From Amyloporia xantha (lineage: Eukaryota; Basidiomycota; Agaricomycetes; Polyporales; Adustoporiaceae): 64,000 nt of DNA. The translations under genes and the position numbers were made by a program. Below, piece by piece: positions 43,190 to 54,151 of this stretch. The notes beneath the pieces were generated by a model, which did not search any database, was not told the DNA's origin, and saw only the letters and a program-made list of their open reading frames with translations. Numbering within the stretch: position 1 is the first letter of the stretch; each line of letters opens with the position of its first letter. The stretch lies in NCBI GenBank assembly GCA_036971615.1, contig JAYKKR010000009.1, positions 124,001-188,000 on the forward strand, given 5' to 3'.

Positions 43190-43791
43190 ACGTACGGCCA
43201 CCCTAAAAGTGAGTGTGTGGTCTAGTCCACTTCCAGCCTCAGGCTCTCGACTACATTTCTACTATGATAGTCCCTGCGTCTTGTCATGTAGTTGTACTGG
43301 TCCCTTATAATGCACCGCTATGCTATTGCTGTTGGCTTTCACTCTGCTATGACTGCCTCAGGCATTTGTGCTGAAGCCGGCTACTTTGAATATCATTGAT
43401 GGGATCTTGAACCACTCTCACCAGGCGGTTATACAGCTACAACGCGTCGCTTTGGGAAATAACATTATACCTGATTAATTCTTTCCTTTGCACCGATATG
43501 ACATACTCCAATGTAATTTTTCTCATTTTATAACATGTCTCAGAGCCGGAGAGTCGAGTATTTATCCGCTGCATTCGTCGCAGATTACTCGGCTCTTTAC
43601 AAACCGGAATGTTTGCCCCCGGTCTCGGTACGAAGTTGGACTGGTATGAATACGTTCCTTCTAAATAGTTGCGTACGATTCGTATGCATTCATCCCAATT
43701 TCAAGGCACTGGATGATATTCGTAGAGACAACGTAAGTCGAACAGTCAATCCAGTGCTAAATCATAACGCTGGAAAAATCTATCGTCAATT

Positions 43792-46507
43792 TCATGCAAC
43801 AGCCAATTGTCCTAGATTCCAAATGCGAATCGCATTATCGTCTGACGTCACTAGCCTTTGTCCATCTGGCGAGAACCGCAGGTGAGTGATATTATCTTCA
43901 TGTCCTTCAAGGGGAGCCAAGCTGACTCCCGTACTAGTGTTCCACACGCGCACCACATTGTCCTCGGTGCTTGTACATACACGCTTCGTATCCGGCGAGA
44001 AAATTGCAGTTCTCAGAAGCTGATCTCCTACCTCCAGTGCGGCCAGCTGATCACCACTGAACGAATCGCAAGTTTTCACCGTCTTATCACTCGCCACAGA
44101 CAAGATCTGCGATCCGTCCGGCGAGAAGACCGCCTGCCACACTGATCCCTGATGCTCGCGCAGTGTAAGCAGCTCTACTCCCCCTTCGATGCTCCAGACG
44201 GTGCTCGTCCCGTCGTCCGAGCCAGTCACCAGTCGACGGCTGTCCGGTGAGAACGACAGGGAATATATGACCCCTCTGTGGCCCGAGAGGACGGCCAACA
44301 TGTCACCCGTCGTAGCATCCCAAATACGAGCTGTGCAGTCTGCGCTCGCAGATACCAAACGTGCCGAATCGGGGGAAAATGCAGTCTGTAGGATCATAGC
44401 TTTGTGGCCCTCCAGGATCGCATATACGGTGCCAGCTATCGCATCCCAAAGACGAATGGTGAAGTCGAGGCTGAGGCGATGATCCGACCATTGGGCGAGT
44501 AGTTGACCCACTCCACGAAACCTGTGTGCCCCTCCAGGATCGCCCTCGCAACGCCTGTAGCCACGTTCCATATAATCGCTGAATTGTCACGAGAACCGGA
44601 GACTAGCTCCTTACTGTTAGGCGAGAAGGCGAGAGAGCAGATCATGTCGGTGTGGTCAAGACACTCGCCGACCTGACGTCCGGTCACGGTATCCCATATG
44701 ACGATACGCGAATCCTCGGAGCCACTGGCGAAGTATTCACCATTCGGTGCGAACGCTAATGAGCAGACACCTTCTGCGCCATCAGCCAACATTATGACGT
44801 TCGGGCTGTTCACTATAATAGACTTCTCCGTGGCTTCCTCAGCGTCGTCTCCGAGAGGCGATTGGGATCGTCCTTCAACCAGACTTTCTGAAATCAGATT
44901 GGGCTCCGACACCACAGCGGCGGAAGACGGTCTGAGGTTGATTGTTGTCGCTCTGCTGCCGAATGATGCGGGCTGTCGAAATCAAGGGGTTCTTCTACTG
45001 CATCTGCAGATGCATTCATAGTAGAAGTGTTTTCGTCGCTAGTAACCGGTGAGACTGGGGTATCCAAGGAAAGCGTGCCGACTATACAGACGTAAGTTCC
45101 TCTCGAACCGATTAGTTGAACTCTTCTGCTCACCTCCATTCTCATCCACTTGGATACGTGGACGCACAGTTGCGAGAAATTCAGGTATGTTACTTGAGAT
45201 GCCATTTCCCTGTGAAGTGAAGGCTCTTTGTAAAGAGCGCGACAAAACGATGGATCACCACCTACCTCATGTACGTCAAATACGTCTTGAATATTGGCAG
45301 TGGCGATTTCTGCATTCGAATTCTGCAGATCATCAAATTAGACCTCATCACCAAAGTCTGCGCTATGATGTACCTCTAGTATGTAGTCAAGGACGAATCC
45401 CACAGGATCGTATGGCTGGGACCACTGTTAGCATGAAACGTACGATGAGGTATGCATACAAACCTTTTGATGTGTCGGAACCTGTTCCACAATGAATTCC
45501 TCCATCATCTCATCGCCATCTGCCGCAGTAATCGCTGCATCGTCGTCATGTTCGTCAGGCGCATAGTTTAGCTCTCGTGGTTCAGCAGCGGCTTTGATGA
45601 CCTTCGGCGCAAGAAGTCTGCGCTGCTTGAGTTTGTAGTAATGAAGAAATACACATTGATCCTTCTTGTGCGGGTGTTTGCTATCCTCGTGATGATTCTT
45701 ATTCTTGCCTTTGCCCTTCCCTCTATGCGCATCCTGCTGATGATTGTCATGTCGAACCCGAGGTGGTCCGGACCGATGGAAGTAAGGCGTCGTGACTTCC
45801 TGGGTATGTGAGTAGGAGAAAGAAGCAGTCCCATACGACGCTAATTCGGCATCGAATTTAACTTCTACAGCACATCTTCCATGCGTGAATGCTGCCACCG
45901 CCCATTCTGTTGTCTTCACCCAGCCACAAACAAGAATGATGTCTTCCTTGTCGAGATCCATGTGACATCTGTCCCTCGCAAATGTATGCCAGCTAGGGTA
46001 GAAGCGTGTCATGTAGTCGGGGACCTTGGTATTCTTCTGCAGAATCTCTCGATCTGCAGCTTCCTTCAGAACGAGACAAGCACCCTGGTGATCTTTGCAT
46101 TCCAAATTGAAGCTCCCCCCTGCGCCGTGACTACAAGAGGTCAACTCATATCGCAGAAGATCGTGTTTGTTCTCGACTCACATTTCAACTTTGGCGGCTG
46201 CTTTCTCCGACGTTACGCTTTTACTGCACAGCGGGCCATCGGAAATAGCAGCTTCGCGGGCGTTTATGCCATAGGTGTTCAATTCGATCGGCTTGAACCC
46301 CTCGGGCACTCCGTATCTGGCATTTACTTCATCATCTGCGGGACGTGCAGCATTGAACAAGCGATAGAAAGCACCATCGTCGAGATAGCCGACATCGCCC
46401 ACAAGCACCTCCCCGTGCTTCGTAGGCTCCGGAGCCCATAGAGGTAGGCCTTGGCAACATTGGAGTAACTGTTCAGCGTAAACATCACTCGGTTCTGCGT
46501 TCGCCAT
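43792..46507 (-). CDS. WD40 propeller protein with agaricomycete N-terminal domain, one frame break
   Basis: Exons 46507-46182, 46130-45464, 45424-45374, 45322-45266, 45209-45134 and 45081 onward, with an intron near 45030-44960 that uses a weak GTTACT donor. The N-terminal 330 residues have an agaricomycete-typical look (VGDVGYLDDGAFYRLFN, ...DIILVCGWVKTTEWAVAAF, QCVFLHYYKLKQRRLL) and unknown function. A short linker (YDPVGFVLDYILENSNAEI) follows, then eight WD40 repeats. Six of the eight repeats keep a WD-type end such as IVIWDTVTG, IIWNVATG or RIWDATTG. Repeat three breaks frame near 44470 (ASAS then TSPF instead of DFTIRLWD), which fits one lost base. WD40 propellers bind proteins, so this looks like a scaffold or receptor-like protein. 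If the break is real it is a pseudogene. Confidence 0.8.
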
Positions 46508-47114
46508 AGTAAAGGTGATGCGGGAAAAGAGCTAAGCCCAACAGCATGGTCATATACATGATATATGAGCTTTCGACATGGGATACCCGGCTTCTTTAAA
46601 GTTTACTTTGACATGAGGCAGTGGGATCCAGATAGCCGCTGATGGCACGTCCACGGACCATACAGATACGCGCAAAATCTACGACAATAGCTGGATATGC
46701 AGTGCAGTCTGGGACGAGGCAGTCACTGGAATGCAGTGTGGACTACATCCTGTAAGCTTCAACCAACCGTGGTTTGCAAACCGAAGGCTGTAGTTGCATC
46801 TGTTGTCAGTTGTTTGGCAGGCTTGCCACCGCGAAATTTCGTTTTGACCCCCCTTGAGCAATGTTTTTGCTCTCTCTCTCGCATTTAGTCCCCAATCTGC
46901 ACAACATTCCGTACGCAGTAGGTACCATACATTGCGGTATTTTAGAGATTTTTACAATGAAATTTGGGTGCGAATTGCATGAGCAGGGCTCGGCTGTGTC
47001 ATCGACCGGTGGTGTGTCAAGGAGCGGTCCTATACTGTACTATTTCTCGTGAACTCATCTGAAGTTCTGAACCACAACTGTGCGTATGAATGGATGTAAC
47101 AGCGTAATGTAATA
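46508..47114. other. Intergenic, no gene recognised
   Basis: No convincing frame or repeat seen upstream of the WD40 gene, apart from ordinary AT-rich sequence. Confidence 0.4.
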
Positions 47115-47862
47115 TGTCGGAAAAACCGGAACTGGGTTATATGACTGTATACGGCCGTATAAGGTCGTCAGATTTGTACCCCCCTTACAACCCCAAGGAG
47201 TGACCTACATGCGCTGATCAGACCATATACGGCCTTACCTATCTCATCAGGCCTGATATGGGTTTTGAGCCTTATCAGGTCTGATAAGGCTCTGTCTGCT
47301 AAAAGCTGCAAAAATTGCAGTCGACTTGTGGTACACCGGGTAATTGCAGCGCATGCCACAGACAGTCGTACATAGACACTATTACAATCTATTTCTCACT
47401 GGTATTCGTTCGTACGGATGCATACAGACAGTACTTTGTAACCATCACTCCAAGTATAATACTCGTATTACCAGACAAATTGTAGCAAATTCCAATCATG
47501 ATGAATGGTGGTACTTGAATGTTATATTTTAATATGACATGTATTGCTCGGAATTGAACACACAGCTTCAGAGAATCATACTGTCGTCAGCCTTCATCTA
47601 CTGGGCTACGCGGGCCTATAACGACAATGCATGCTCCATGTATATATCATGTTTGTGTGGTGCTGGAGCACTGGCATTCTATTAGTAAGTGGTCCGGCTG
47701 ACATCCGGTGCTGTTTAATCCGCAAGTGGCGCACACATACATCTGATACGTCTTTATTTGGCCTGATATGTAGCTTATCTGGCGCTCACTGTAACCTGAT
47801 CAGGCCTTACAAGCCCATATGGTTTCATAAGGCCTGATAAGCCAAATCCCCTTTTTCCGACA
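47115..47862. mobile_element. TA-flanked MITE, Tc1/mariner-like
   Basis: Ends TGTCGGAAAAA and TTTTTCCGACA are exact inverted repeats flanked by TA on both sides (47113-47114 and 47863-47864). The interior is about 750 bp with no gene. It is rich in palindromic words, for example TATACGGCCGTATA, ATCAGGCCTGAT, CTTATCAG...CTGATAAG. TA duplication and short inverted ends fit a Tc1/mariner-type miniature element; the superfamily is inferred. Confidence 0.75.
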
Positions 47863-47987
47863 TAACGTGTGCGATGGGTGCCAAGTTTAAGGTTAATGGG
47901 AATGCACCATCCAGGATCTCTGTGATTTCGTTAGTGGGATGGAGGACATAGTATACTCGCGATTATTGAAGAGCGAAGGAATCAGCC

Positions 47988-48033
47988 GCATATCGGAACC
48001 TGGCGGGCGGAGCAGCGCCGATAATACCAAGTC
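47988..48033. repeat. Dispersed 46-bp motif, copy 2
   Basis: Matches 38259-38304 with a few changes and the same TATCGG...CCGATA bracket. The rest of 47865-48367 shows no convincing gene. Confidence 0.7.
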
Positions 48034-48367
48034 TGGTCAATTGTCATCGAGAACGCAGAGTGGCACGTGTCGCCCGACGTCTTCCTCGATCGCGCCCGTG
48101 ACGTCACGGCCATGCTCCTCCATCCGTCGCAGCTGTCGGTCGCTGCGTTCAGTCGGCTTGTCTGTGCTAGATCCTAGCCTCGAGGATTTCACTAGCTAGG
48201 ACGTCCACTTCGCGACCTATCACTCCTAACATTTCCACCATGCGCGTTCCCCATGAAGCCCTCGTTTACCGCCCTCGAAGACAGTTTGACCATCAACGAC
48301 ATCATTGCTACGTGCTTTCTTCACGTCCACTGGCATGTCTCCCAAGTTTGCCCTCGTGGCCCTAGAC

Positions 48368-48671
48368 TGTTGAACGATCAGTTTCCAACTATAGTAGTCG
48401 CACTTCCATACTTGGTAGTCAGTACTTACTCATTTCTATGATGTTCTATGACGTTCCATAGTATGCTCTTGTCTTACTTCATAGGCTCCACTTTCTTACT
48501 AAGAAATCTCCACTATGATTTCATTATGACTTCATATCTTACTCAGATATTCTATAGGTTTCTAGATACGATTACTAAGGAGCCTTTCATGCATGTATAT
48601 AAGCCGGGCCTTACAGCCCACTAGAATACAAGACGGATTAGCCTCCTCTCCTCTATAGTCTGCGCTCAACA
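48368..48671 (+). repeat. Copia-2 5' LTR
   Basis: 304 bp, TGTTGAACGATC...GCTCAACA. TATATAAG near 48596 is a likely core promoter, about 75 bp before the end. Confidence 0.95.
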
Positions 48672-48684
48672 GGTTATGAGCCCC
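48672..48684 (+). other. Copia-2 primer-binding site, initiator tRNA anticodon type
   Basis: GGTTATGAGCCCC directly follows the 5' LTR. It complements GGGCTCATAACC, the anticodon stem-loop of eukaryotic initiator tRNA-Met, not its 3' CCA end. Drosophila copia uses a half-tRNA cut in this loop, so the same mechanism is likely here. Confidence 0.75.
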
Positions 48685-49129
48685 GCGCTCTAATCTGTCT
48701 GACTACTGTGCAGTCATCTGTCTTCACTCTTCTATTTGCGCTTTCACTTTCACTTTTGCGCATTTACCCCTTCTATTGCCTTCTTCTTATAAGGCCCCTT
48801 AGTAGACTACGTAAGTACACAGTCCTCAGTTTTGTGACGAACTCTTGGGAGTCTGCACTTCAGTGGGCGGCTCTTAGAGGTCCAAATCCTCTCCTGGGAA
48901 TAAGGCACCTTACGCGAAATAGTCAAAGGCGTAACAGGGCCCTCAGGCAACTGCGAAGCAAAACTCTGCGGCTCCATAGGTAGCTGTAGATAGAAGTACT
49001 ATACAGTAGCTAGCTAGGCCTTGGGCAATACCCTCTGCGGCATAGTCTCGTCTCGATCGCTCACTTCCCTCGACTCTACCCTGCGTCTTGGCTATTTCAG
49101 CTAGCTGGGACAAAGGTTCACTTCAATAA

Positions 49130-49570
49130 GTGTCCATCTTTGAGCTAGAGACGTTGACTTCTTCATCAGAAGCAGCTGATCCAGTGGCAGATCAATCTCA
49201 GTCAGGCGACTCAGAGGGATCTTCACCAGAGCCAGTACAGCTTATATCTGTCTACCCAACAGATTATAGCTGGAAATTCCCTTACGCAGGCGATTATATT
49301 GGTGGTCTTACAGACGACGATCTTGGTTATTTTCCATACAATATTGAAAGTAACTCTCTTCGTCACACTGACAGTGAAGAGTACTTTCCAAACCTCTCCA
49401 ATACATTTTGGGCTATACTTCTTCGATCCGATCCTGTTGATCAAGAAGTTAAAGAGGTTAAACCAGATCGATCGCCTCCATCAATTCCTCAATCAATTCC
49501 ATCAATTTCTCGATCACCTTCCATCGCCTATCTCCTTCAGTCTGACACTCGCCCTGACATTTTATTCTGA
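49130..49570 (+). other. Copia-2 leader with a non-ATG open frame
   Basis: A 146-codon open stretch opens at GTG, is acidic and Ser/Pro-rich (FELETLTSSSEAADPVADQ) and ends 5 bp before the gag ATG in another frame. It may be leader without function or an upstream frame. The leader 48685-49129 holds nothing recognised. Confidence 0.35.
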
Positions 49571-49575
49571 TCGCC

Positions 49576-51504
49576 ATGGATCCCTCCAAGATTCCTACCT
49601 CCACCATTCCCATTTTTGATGGCACAAACTATATTGCCTGGTCTAACGCCATGAGAGGTGTTTTTAGATGGTCTGGTTCCTGGAACATTGTTGAAGGGAA
49701 TTCAGGCACACCTCTTCCTCGTCCTACTGTTGCAGCTGCTGGAGAAGACCTCGTTACCATCCAGGCTGTTTGGGATGAGAAGAATGACAAGGCACTTGGT
49801 TTGATGACCATCTATATTTCCTCCTCGCTACAATTCCTCATTGGCAATACTACCACTGCTGCTGCAGCGTGGAAAGCAATTAAAGATCAGTATGCCAAAC
49901 CTGGTGCTGTTGGTGCATTCGTCTACTTTCAACAATTATTCAATACTCGCTTTGACGATGCCCAACCTCTTCGCCCTCAGATAACAGCACTTGAGGAAAT
50001 TCGTAGTCGTACCGTTGATGCTGGGATTGCCATCTCAGATCAATTTGCTGCCCTCATTATTGTCAACGCCTTGCCCAATTCTTATCAGACCATTGCTTCG
50101 ACTCTGCTGGCTACAGTCACAGACCTTTCTACACTTAAACCAGCAGATGTCATCCCCAAAATTATTGAGGAAGAAGCTAGACGTCAGGCCTCTAAAAATG
50201 CTAATGTCTCTCGTGTCTCGTCGACTACTCGTCTCCCAAAGAAATGTAATATCTGTGGGAAGACTAATCACTCGACTGAGAACCATTGGCCTGATGGAAA
50301 GCCACCTCAAAAGGGGAATAAGCAGGGCAAAGGCAAGGGCAAGCAAGGCGGTAATCAAGGAGGAAATAATAAGGGAAGTGGACAGAATCATGGTCAAAAT
50401 AATGGTAATAATGGAGCTTCACAAGGACAGGGATCTGGTGCAAAAGTTAACAATCTTCTTATAGAATCTGTACCAGATGTAACGGTAGCATCTTCTTCGT
50501 CCAAATCAATTAACCTTTCCCTGTACCATGTGGGAGATGAGATCGCAAGATGGATGGTTGATTCAGGTTGCACTTCACATGTCACAAACGTCTTTGAAGA
50601 TTTTGATCACTATCATGAATTTCCAGTACCTGGTCATGCGCACTTAGCTGGGGCAGATAAGACCATAGACATCAAAGGTGTTGGAATAGTTCTTCTGAGA
50701 CATCAGAATAGTGACGGAATCATTGTCAACCTGACTCTTAAATCTGTCCTTTATATTCCTGAAGCGTCTCATCGTTTCTTTGCTCCACGTACCATTATTG
50801 ACCAAGGAGGCTGCTATAGTGCCCATGGGGACACTATGAATTTTTGGGCAGGCTCCAAACCGGGTGAGAACCTAATCCTCACTGCGCGATCAAGCCATGA
50901 TGGTTCAGGTTTCTATTGGCTTGAAACCAAAGTGTTTCATCCAAACACCCGGCCTCAGACTCTGCAATCTGTGGAAACTGACTATGACTTGTGGCATCAA
51001 CGGTTTGGTCATGCGGGACGTAACACTATTCGTCAATTGCCTAATCATGTTAATGGCGCACCAAATAGTCTTTCTTCAGCACCAAAGTCTGATCCTTGTG
51101 CTGGTTGTGCGCTTGGCAAGTCCCACAGACAACCGTTCCCACTCTCTTCTACTCGCGCATCTAAACCATTAGAACTTATTCACTCAGATCTCGTCGAGAT
51201 GCCATCTTTGTCCATTGATGGTTTCAAATATTGTGTCACATTCCTCGATGACTTCTCCTCATTTGGTGTCATGTATTACCTTAAGCGGAAATCTGATGCT
51301 CTCACCTGCTTTAAAAGTTATCGAGCATGGGGGAAACTCAGCTTTCTACGCGACTTAAGCGTTTCCGCTCTGACAGAGGAGGAGAATTTATGGGTGAAGA
51401 GTTCACACAATATTTACATGAAAATGGTATTGAACGCGAGGCATCTATGCCACAAAGTCCACAACAGAATGGACGTGCAGAACGTTGGCAGCAAACTATT
51501 GTAG
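49576..51504 (+). CDS. Copia-2 Gag-protease-integrase N-terminal part
   Basis: 642-residue frame from ATG 49576. Gag region begins PIFDGTNYIAWSNAM. The zinc knuckle reads CNICGKTNHSTENH, so the last ligand is His rather than the usual Cys. A Gly/Asn/Gln/Lys-rich stretch follows, then protease WMVDSGCTSHVT (near 50560). The pre-integrase zinc region is HQRFGHAG...CAGCALGK, and the integrase core starts with IHSDLVEM and FLDDFSSF. After FKSYRAW the frame runs into a GGGGG run (51330-51334) and loses the integrase sequence, which continues one frame away. The last 55 codons are therefore out-of-frame readthrough. Confidence 0.9.
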   Translation: MDPSKIPTSTIPIFDGTNYIAWSNAMRGVFRWSGSWNIVEGNSGTPLPRPTVAAAGEDLVTIQAVWDEKNDKALGLMTIYISSSLQFLIGNTTTAAAAWKAIKDQYAKPGAVGAFVYFQQLFNTRFDDAQPLRPQITALEEIRSRTVDAGIAISDQFAALIIVNALPNSYQTIASTLLATVTDLSTLKPADVIPKIIEEEARRQASKNANVSRVSSTTRLPKKCNICGKTNHSTENHWPDGKPPQKGNKQGKGKGKQGGNQGGNNKGSGQNHGQNNGNNGASQGQGSGAKVNNLLIESVPDVTVASSSSKSINLSLYHVGDEIARWMVDSGCTSHVTNVFEDFDHYHEFPVPGHAHLAGADKTIDIKGVGIVLLRHQNSDGIIVNLTLKSVLYIPEASHRFFAPRTIIDQGGCYSAHGDTMNFWAGSKPGENLILTARSSHDGSGFYWLETKVFHPNTRPQTLQSVETDYDLWHQRFGHAGRNTIRQLPNHVNGAPNSLSSAPKSDPCAGCALGKSHRQPFPLSSTRASKPLELIHSDLVEMPSLSIDGFKYCVTFLDDFSSFGVMYYLKRKSDALTCFKSYRAWGKLSFLRDLSVSALTEEENLWVKSSHNIYMKMVLNARHLCHKVHNRMDVQNVGSKLL

Positions 51505-53816
51505 AAAAAGCAGAAGCTATGCGTCATCATGCTGGTTTATCCACTGGCTTCTGGAAACTTGCTGTTGAAACTGCCGTTCATATTTACAATCGTCAGCCAT
51601 TCCGCAGAGCACACTGGCGTACTCCCATTGAATTATGGAATGGTACTGTTCCAGATGTGTCGTACTTTAGAGTCTTTGGATGCCTAGCCTATGTACATGT
51701 TCAGAAGGAGCGACGCCAGGATAAGCTCACGGCTCGAGCTAAACCTATGGTGTTCGTCGGCTATGAACCTGGATCAAAGGGGTATCGATTCTGGGATAAA
51801 GATAGCCGCTCCATTGTTTTATCGCGTGATGCGGTATTCAATGAGAGATCCTTTCCGAACAAAAGTGAGAATCCTATTCCCACTGCCCAACAACCGCATG
51901 AGCCGCCCGTTCCTGTAGCTCCAGCACCACAGCCGGCCCTGCCGCTTGGTGATGATGATGCTAATAGGCCTGAACCGGATGCTGACTTGCCTCCACATCC
52001 GGGACCACCACCAGAACCACCTAGAAACCCATCTCCTCCACCTCGTCCACCTTCTCCAGATGAGCCTCCAGTTCCACAACCTCCTCCATTTGTACCTAGA
52101 CGCTCTACTCGGTCAACCGCTGGTAGACCTCCACCACGGCCCGATAATGCGTATGGAGATCGTCACCCTGCAGCTATACAGCGTGACATTGATCAAGGAG
52201 GTGGTTTACCTGACGTCATGGAGAATCTCATCTCAGATCTTCCAGTAGAGTTTATTCTCAACGCCGATCCTCAGTACAGACCTTTTTCCACAATCTTATC
52301 AGGAAGCGATCTCTCGCCCTGATCGGACTCAGTGGGAGGCCGCTATGCAGGAAGAGATAGACTCTCAAATGGAGAATGGTACATGGGAGTTAGTTGATTT
52401 ACCTCCTGGACGTAAGGCAGTACCTTGTCGTTGGGTTTACACTATTAAACCTGGTGGTAGATATAAAGCTCGGCTTGTAGCCAAAGGCTTCAAACAGGTC
52501 AAAGGCATTGATTATGATGAAATATTCTCCCCCGTCGCTCGTTTTGAATCTATAAGATTCTTACTCGCCCATGCTGCTCTTAATGATTGGGAGGTAGAGG
52601 CTATGGATGTAAAGACAGCATTCTTATATGGCGAATTAGACGAGGAGATATATATGGAGCAACCAGAAGGCTTTAAAGTCCCTGGTCAGGAACACAAAGT
52701 TTGTCGTCTTTTGAAGGCTATTTATGGTCTTAAACAGGCTGGCAGACAGTGGAATAAAAAACTCCACAATGCGTTGTTGGAATTAGGGTTCACACGTACA
52801 TATTCTGATGCGGGTATTTATGTGTATCGTCATCATGGGGGGATTTAATACTTGTCGTATATGTTGACGATCTATTGCCTATTGGGTCTGATCGGCGTCA
52901 GATTGCATGGCTTAAAGGTTGTCTTCAGAAGCGATTTAATGTTCGTGATCTTGGGCCTGTAGAATCTTTTCTAGGCATGCGGATTACTCGAGATAGATCA
53001 TCCAGAAACATTTGGCTTGATCAGTCTAAATACATTGAAGAGACACTCGAGCGATTCCAAATGCTAGATGCAGCACCCACGCGAACTCCCCTTCCATTTG
53101 GTGTACATCTTGTCAAAGCAGATCCTTCATATGAAGTTGATGCCGCCCTTCGCTCAAAGTACCAACAGCTCATTGGTTCACTTCTGTGGATCGCCTTAGG
53201 CACTCGCCCAGATATAGCCTATGCAGTTAATCGCCTTTCCCAATATTCTGCTAAGCCTACAATGCAACATTATAAAGCCGCACAATATATTCTTCGCTAT
53301 TTGAACGGTTCACGTTCACTTCGGCTTTGCTACAAAGGCAGCGGATTATCTGGACTTATAGGTTATTCTGACTCTGATTGGGCTGAGAACAAGGACGATA
53401 GGCATTCAACTAGTGGCTTTGTCTTCTTTATGGCAGATGCTGCTATTTCATGGGTCTCGCGGCGACAAAAGACTGTTGCTCTGTCTTCTACAGAAGCAGA
53501 GTACATGGCGTTGTCCGACTCTTGTCGACAATTAGCCTGGCTTCGGACTCTTCAGTCTGAGATTGGTTTTAAGCCGCAAAATGCCACACCTTTATGCATT
53601 GATAATAATGGTAGCATTTTTCTTGCGGTTAATCCAGCTCATGACAGAAGAACCAAGCACATTGATATACGGTACCACTTTTGCAGAGAGTTCATTGAAA
53701 ACGGTCATGTCGATCTTTTCTTTGTACCTACTGCTGAGCAAAGGGCCGATATCCTCACTAAGAATTTATCTTTCTCTATCCATGAGAAATTTGTACATAG
53801 TCTTGGACTAGAGTAG
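51327..53816 (+). pseudogene. Copia-2 integrase C-terminus, RT and RNase H, frameshifted
   Basis: Three frames. 51327-52322 has RFRSDRGGEF, SPQQNGRAER (catalytic Glu) and a long Pro-rich linker, and ends in a frameshift at a T5 run near 52284; Copia-1 has T4 there and stays open. 52345-52848 has WELVDLPPGRKAVPCRWVY and VDVKTAFLYGEL and stops at a G6 run before the YVDD block. 52875-53816 holds the rest of RT and RNase H (SDSDWAENKDD, SSTEAEYMAL). It is nearly identical to Copia-1. Apart from the one-base breaks the protein sequence is well kept. Confidence 0.9.
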
Positions 53817-53832
53817 TTAGCGACTATCTAGT

Positions 53833-53842
53833 TGAGTGGGAG
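53833..53842 (+). other. Copia-2 polypurine tract
   Basis: TGAGTGGGAG directly precedes the 3' LTR, the expected plus-strand primer position. Confidence 0.6.
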
Positions 53843-54146
53843 TGTTGAACGATCAGTTTCCAACTATAGTAGTCGCACTTCCATACTTGGTAGTCAGTAC
53901 TTACTCATTTCTATGATGTTCTATGACGTTCCATAGTATGCTCTTGTCTTACTTCATAGGCTCCACTTTCTTACTAAGAAATCTCCACTATGATTTCATT
54001 ATGACTTCATATCTTACTCAGATATTCTATAGGTTTCTAGATACGATTACTAAGGAGCCTTTCATGCATGTATATAAGCCGGGCCTTACAGCCCACTAGA
54101 ATACAAGACGGATTAGCCTCCTCTCCTCTATAGTCTGCGCTCAACA
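53843..54146 (+). repeat. Copia-2 3' LTR
   Basis: 304 bp, reads the same as 48368-48671, and is followed by the TAGAC target duplicate. Confidence 0.95.
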
Positions 54147-54151
54147 TAGAC

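Larger units (their letters stand above)
48368..54146 (+). mobile_element. Copia-2: full-length Ty1/Copia retrotransposon
   Basis: Plus-strand element with 304-bp LTRs (48368-48671 and 53843-54146) that I read as identical, flanked by TAGAC on both sides (48363-48367 and 54147-54151). It has a primer site, a leader, gag-protease-integrase-RT-RNase H in Copia order and a purine tract before the 3' LTR. Recent insertion is implied. Three one-base frame breaks interrupt the polyprotein, all in mononucleotide runs. Confidence 0.96.

Noticed and set aside
48253..48441. Frame crossing the Copia-2 left border, possibly an interrupted host gene
   Set aside because: The pre-insertion sequence stays open for about 70 codons, but has no recognisable domain or splice structure.
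48672..48690. tRNA-like sequence after the Copia-2 LTR
   Set aside because: It is complementary to part of initiator tRNA-Met and is a primer site, not a tRNA gene; no cloverleaf can be formed.
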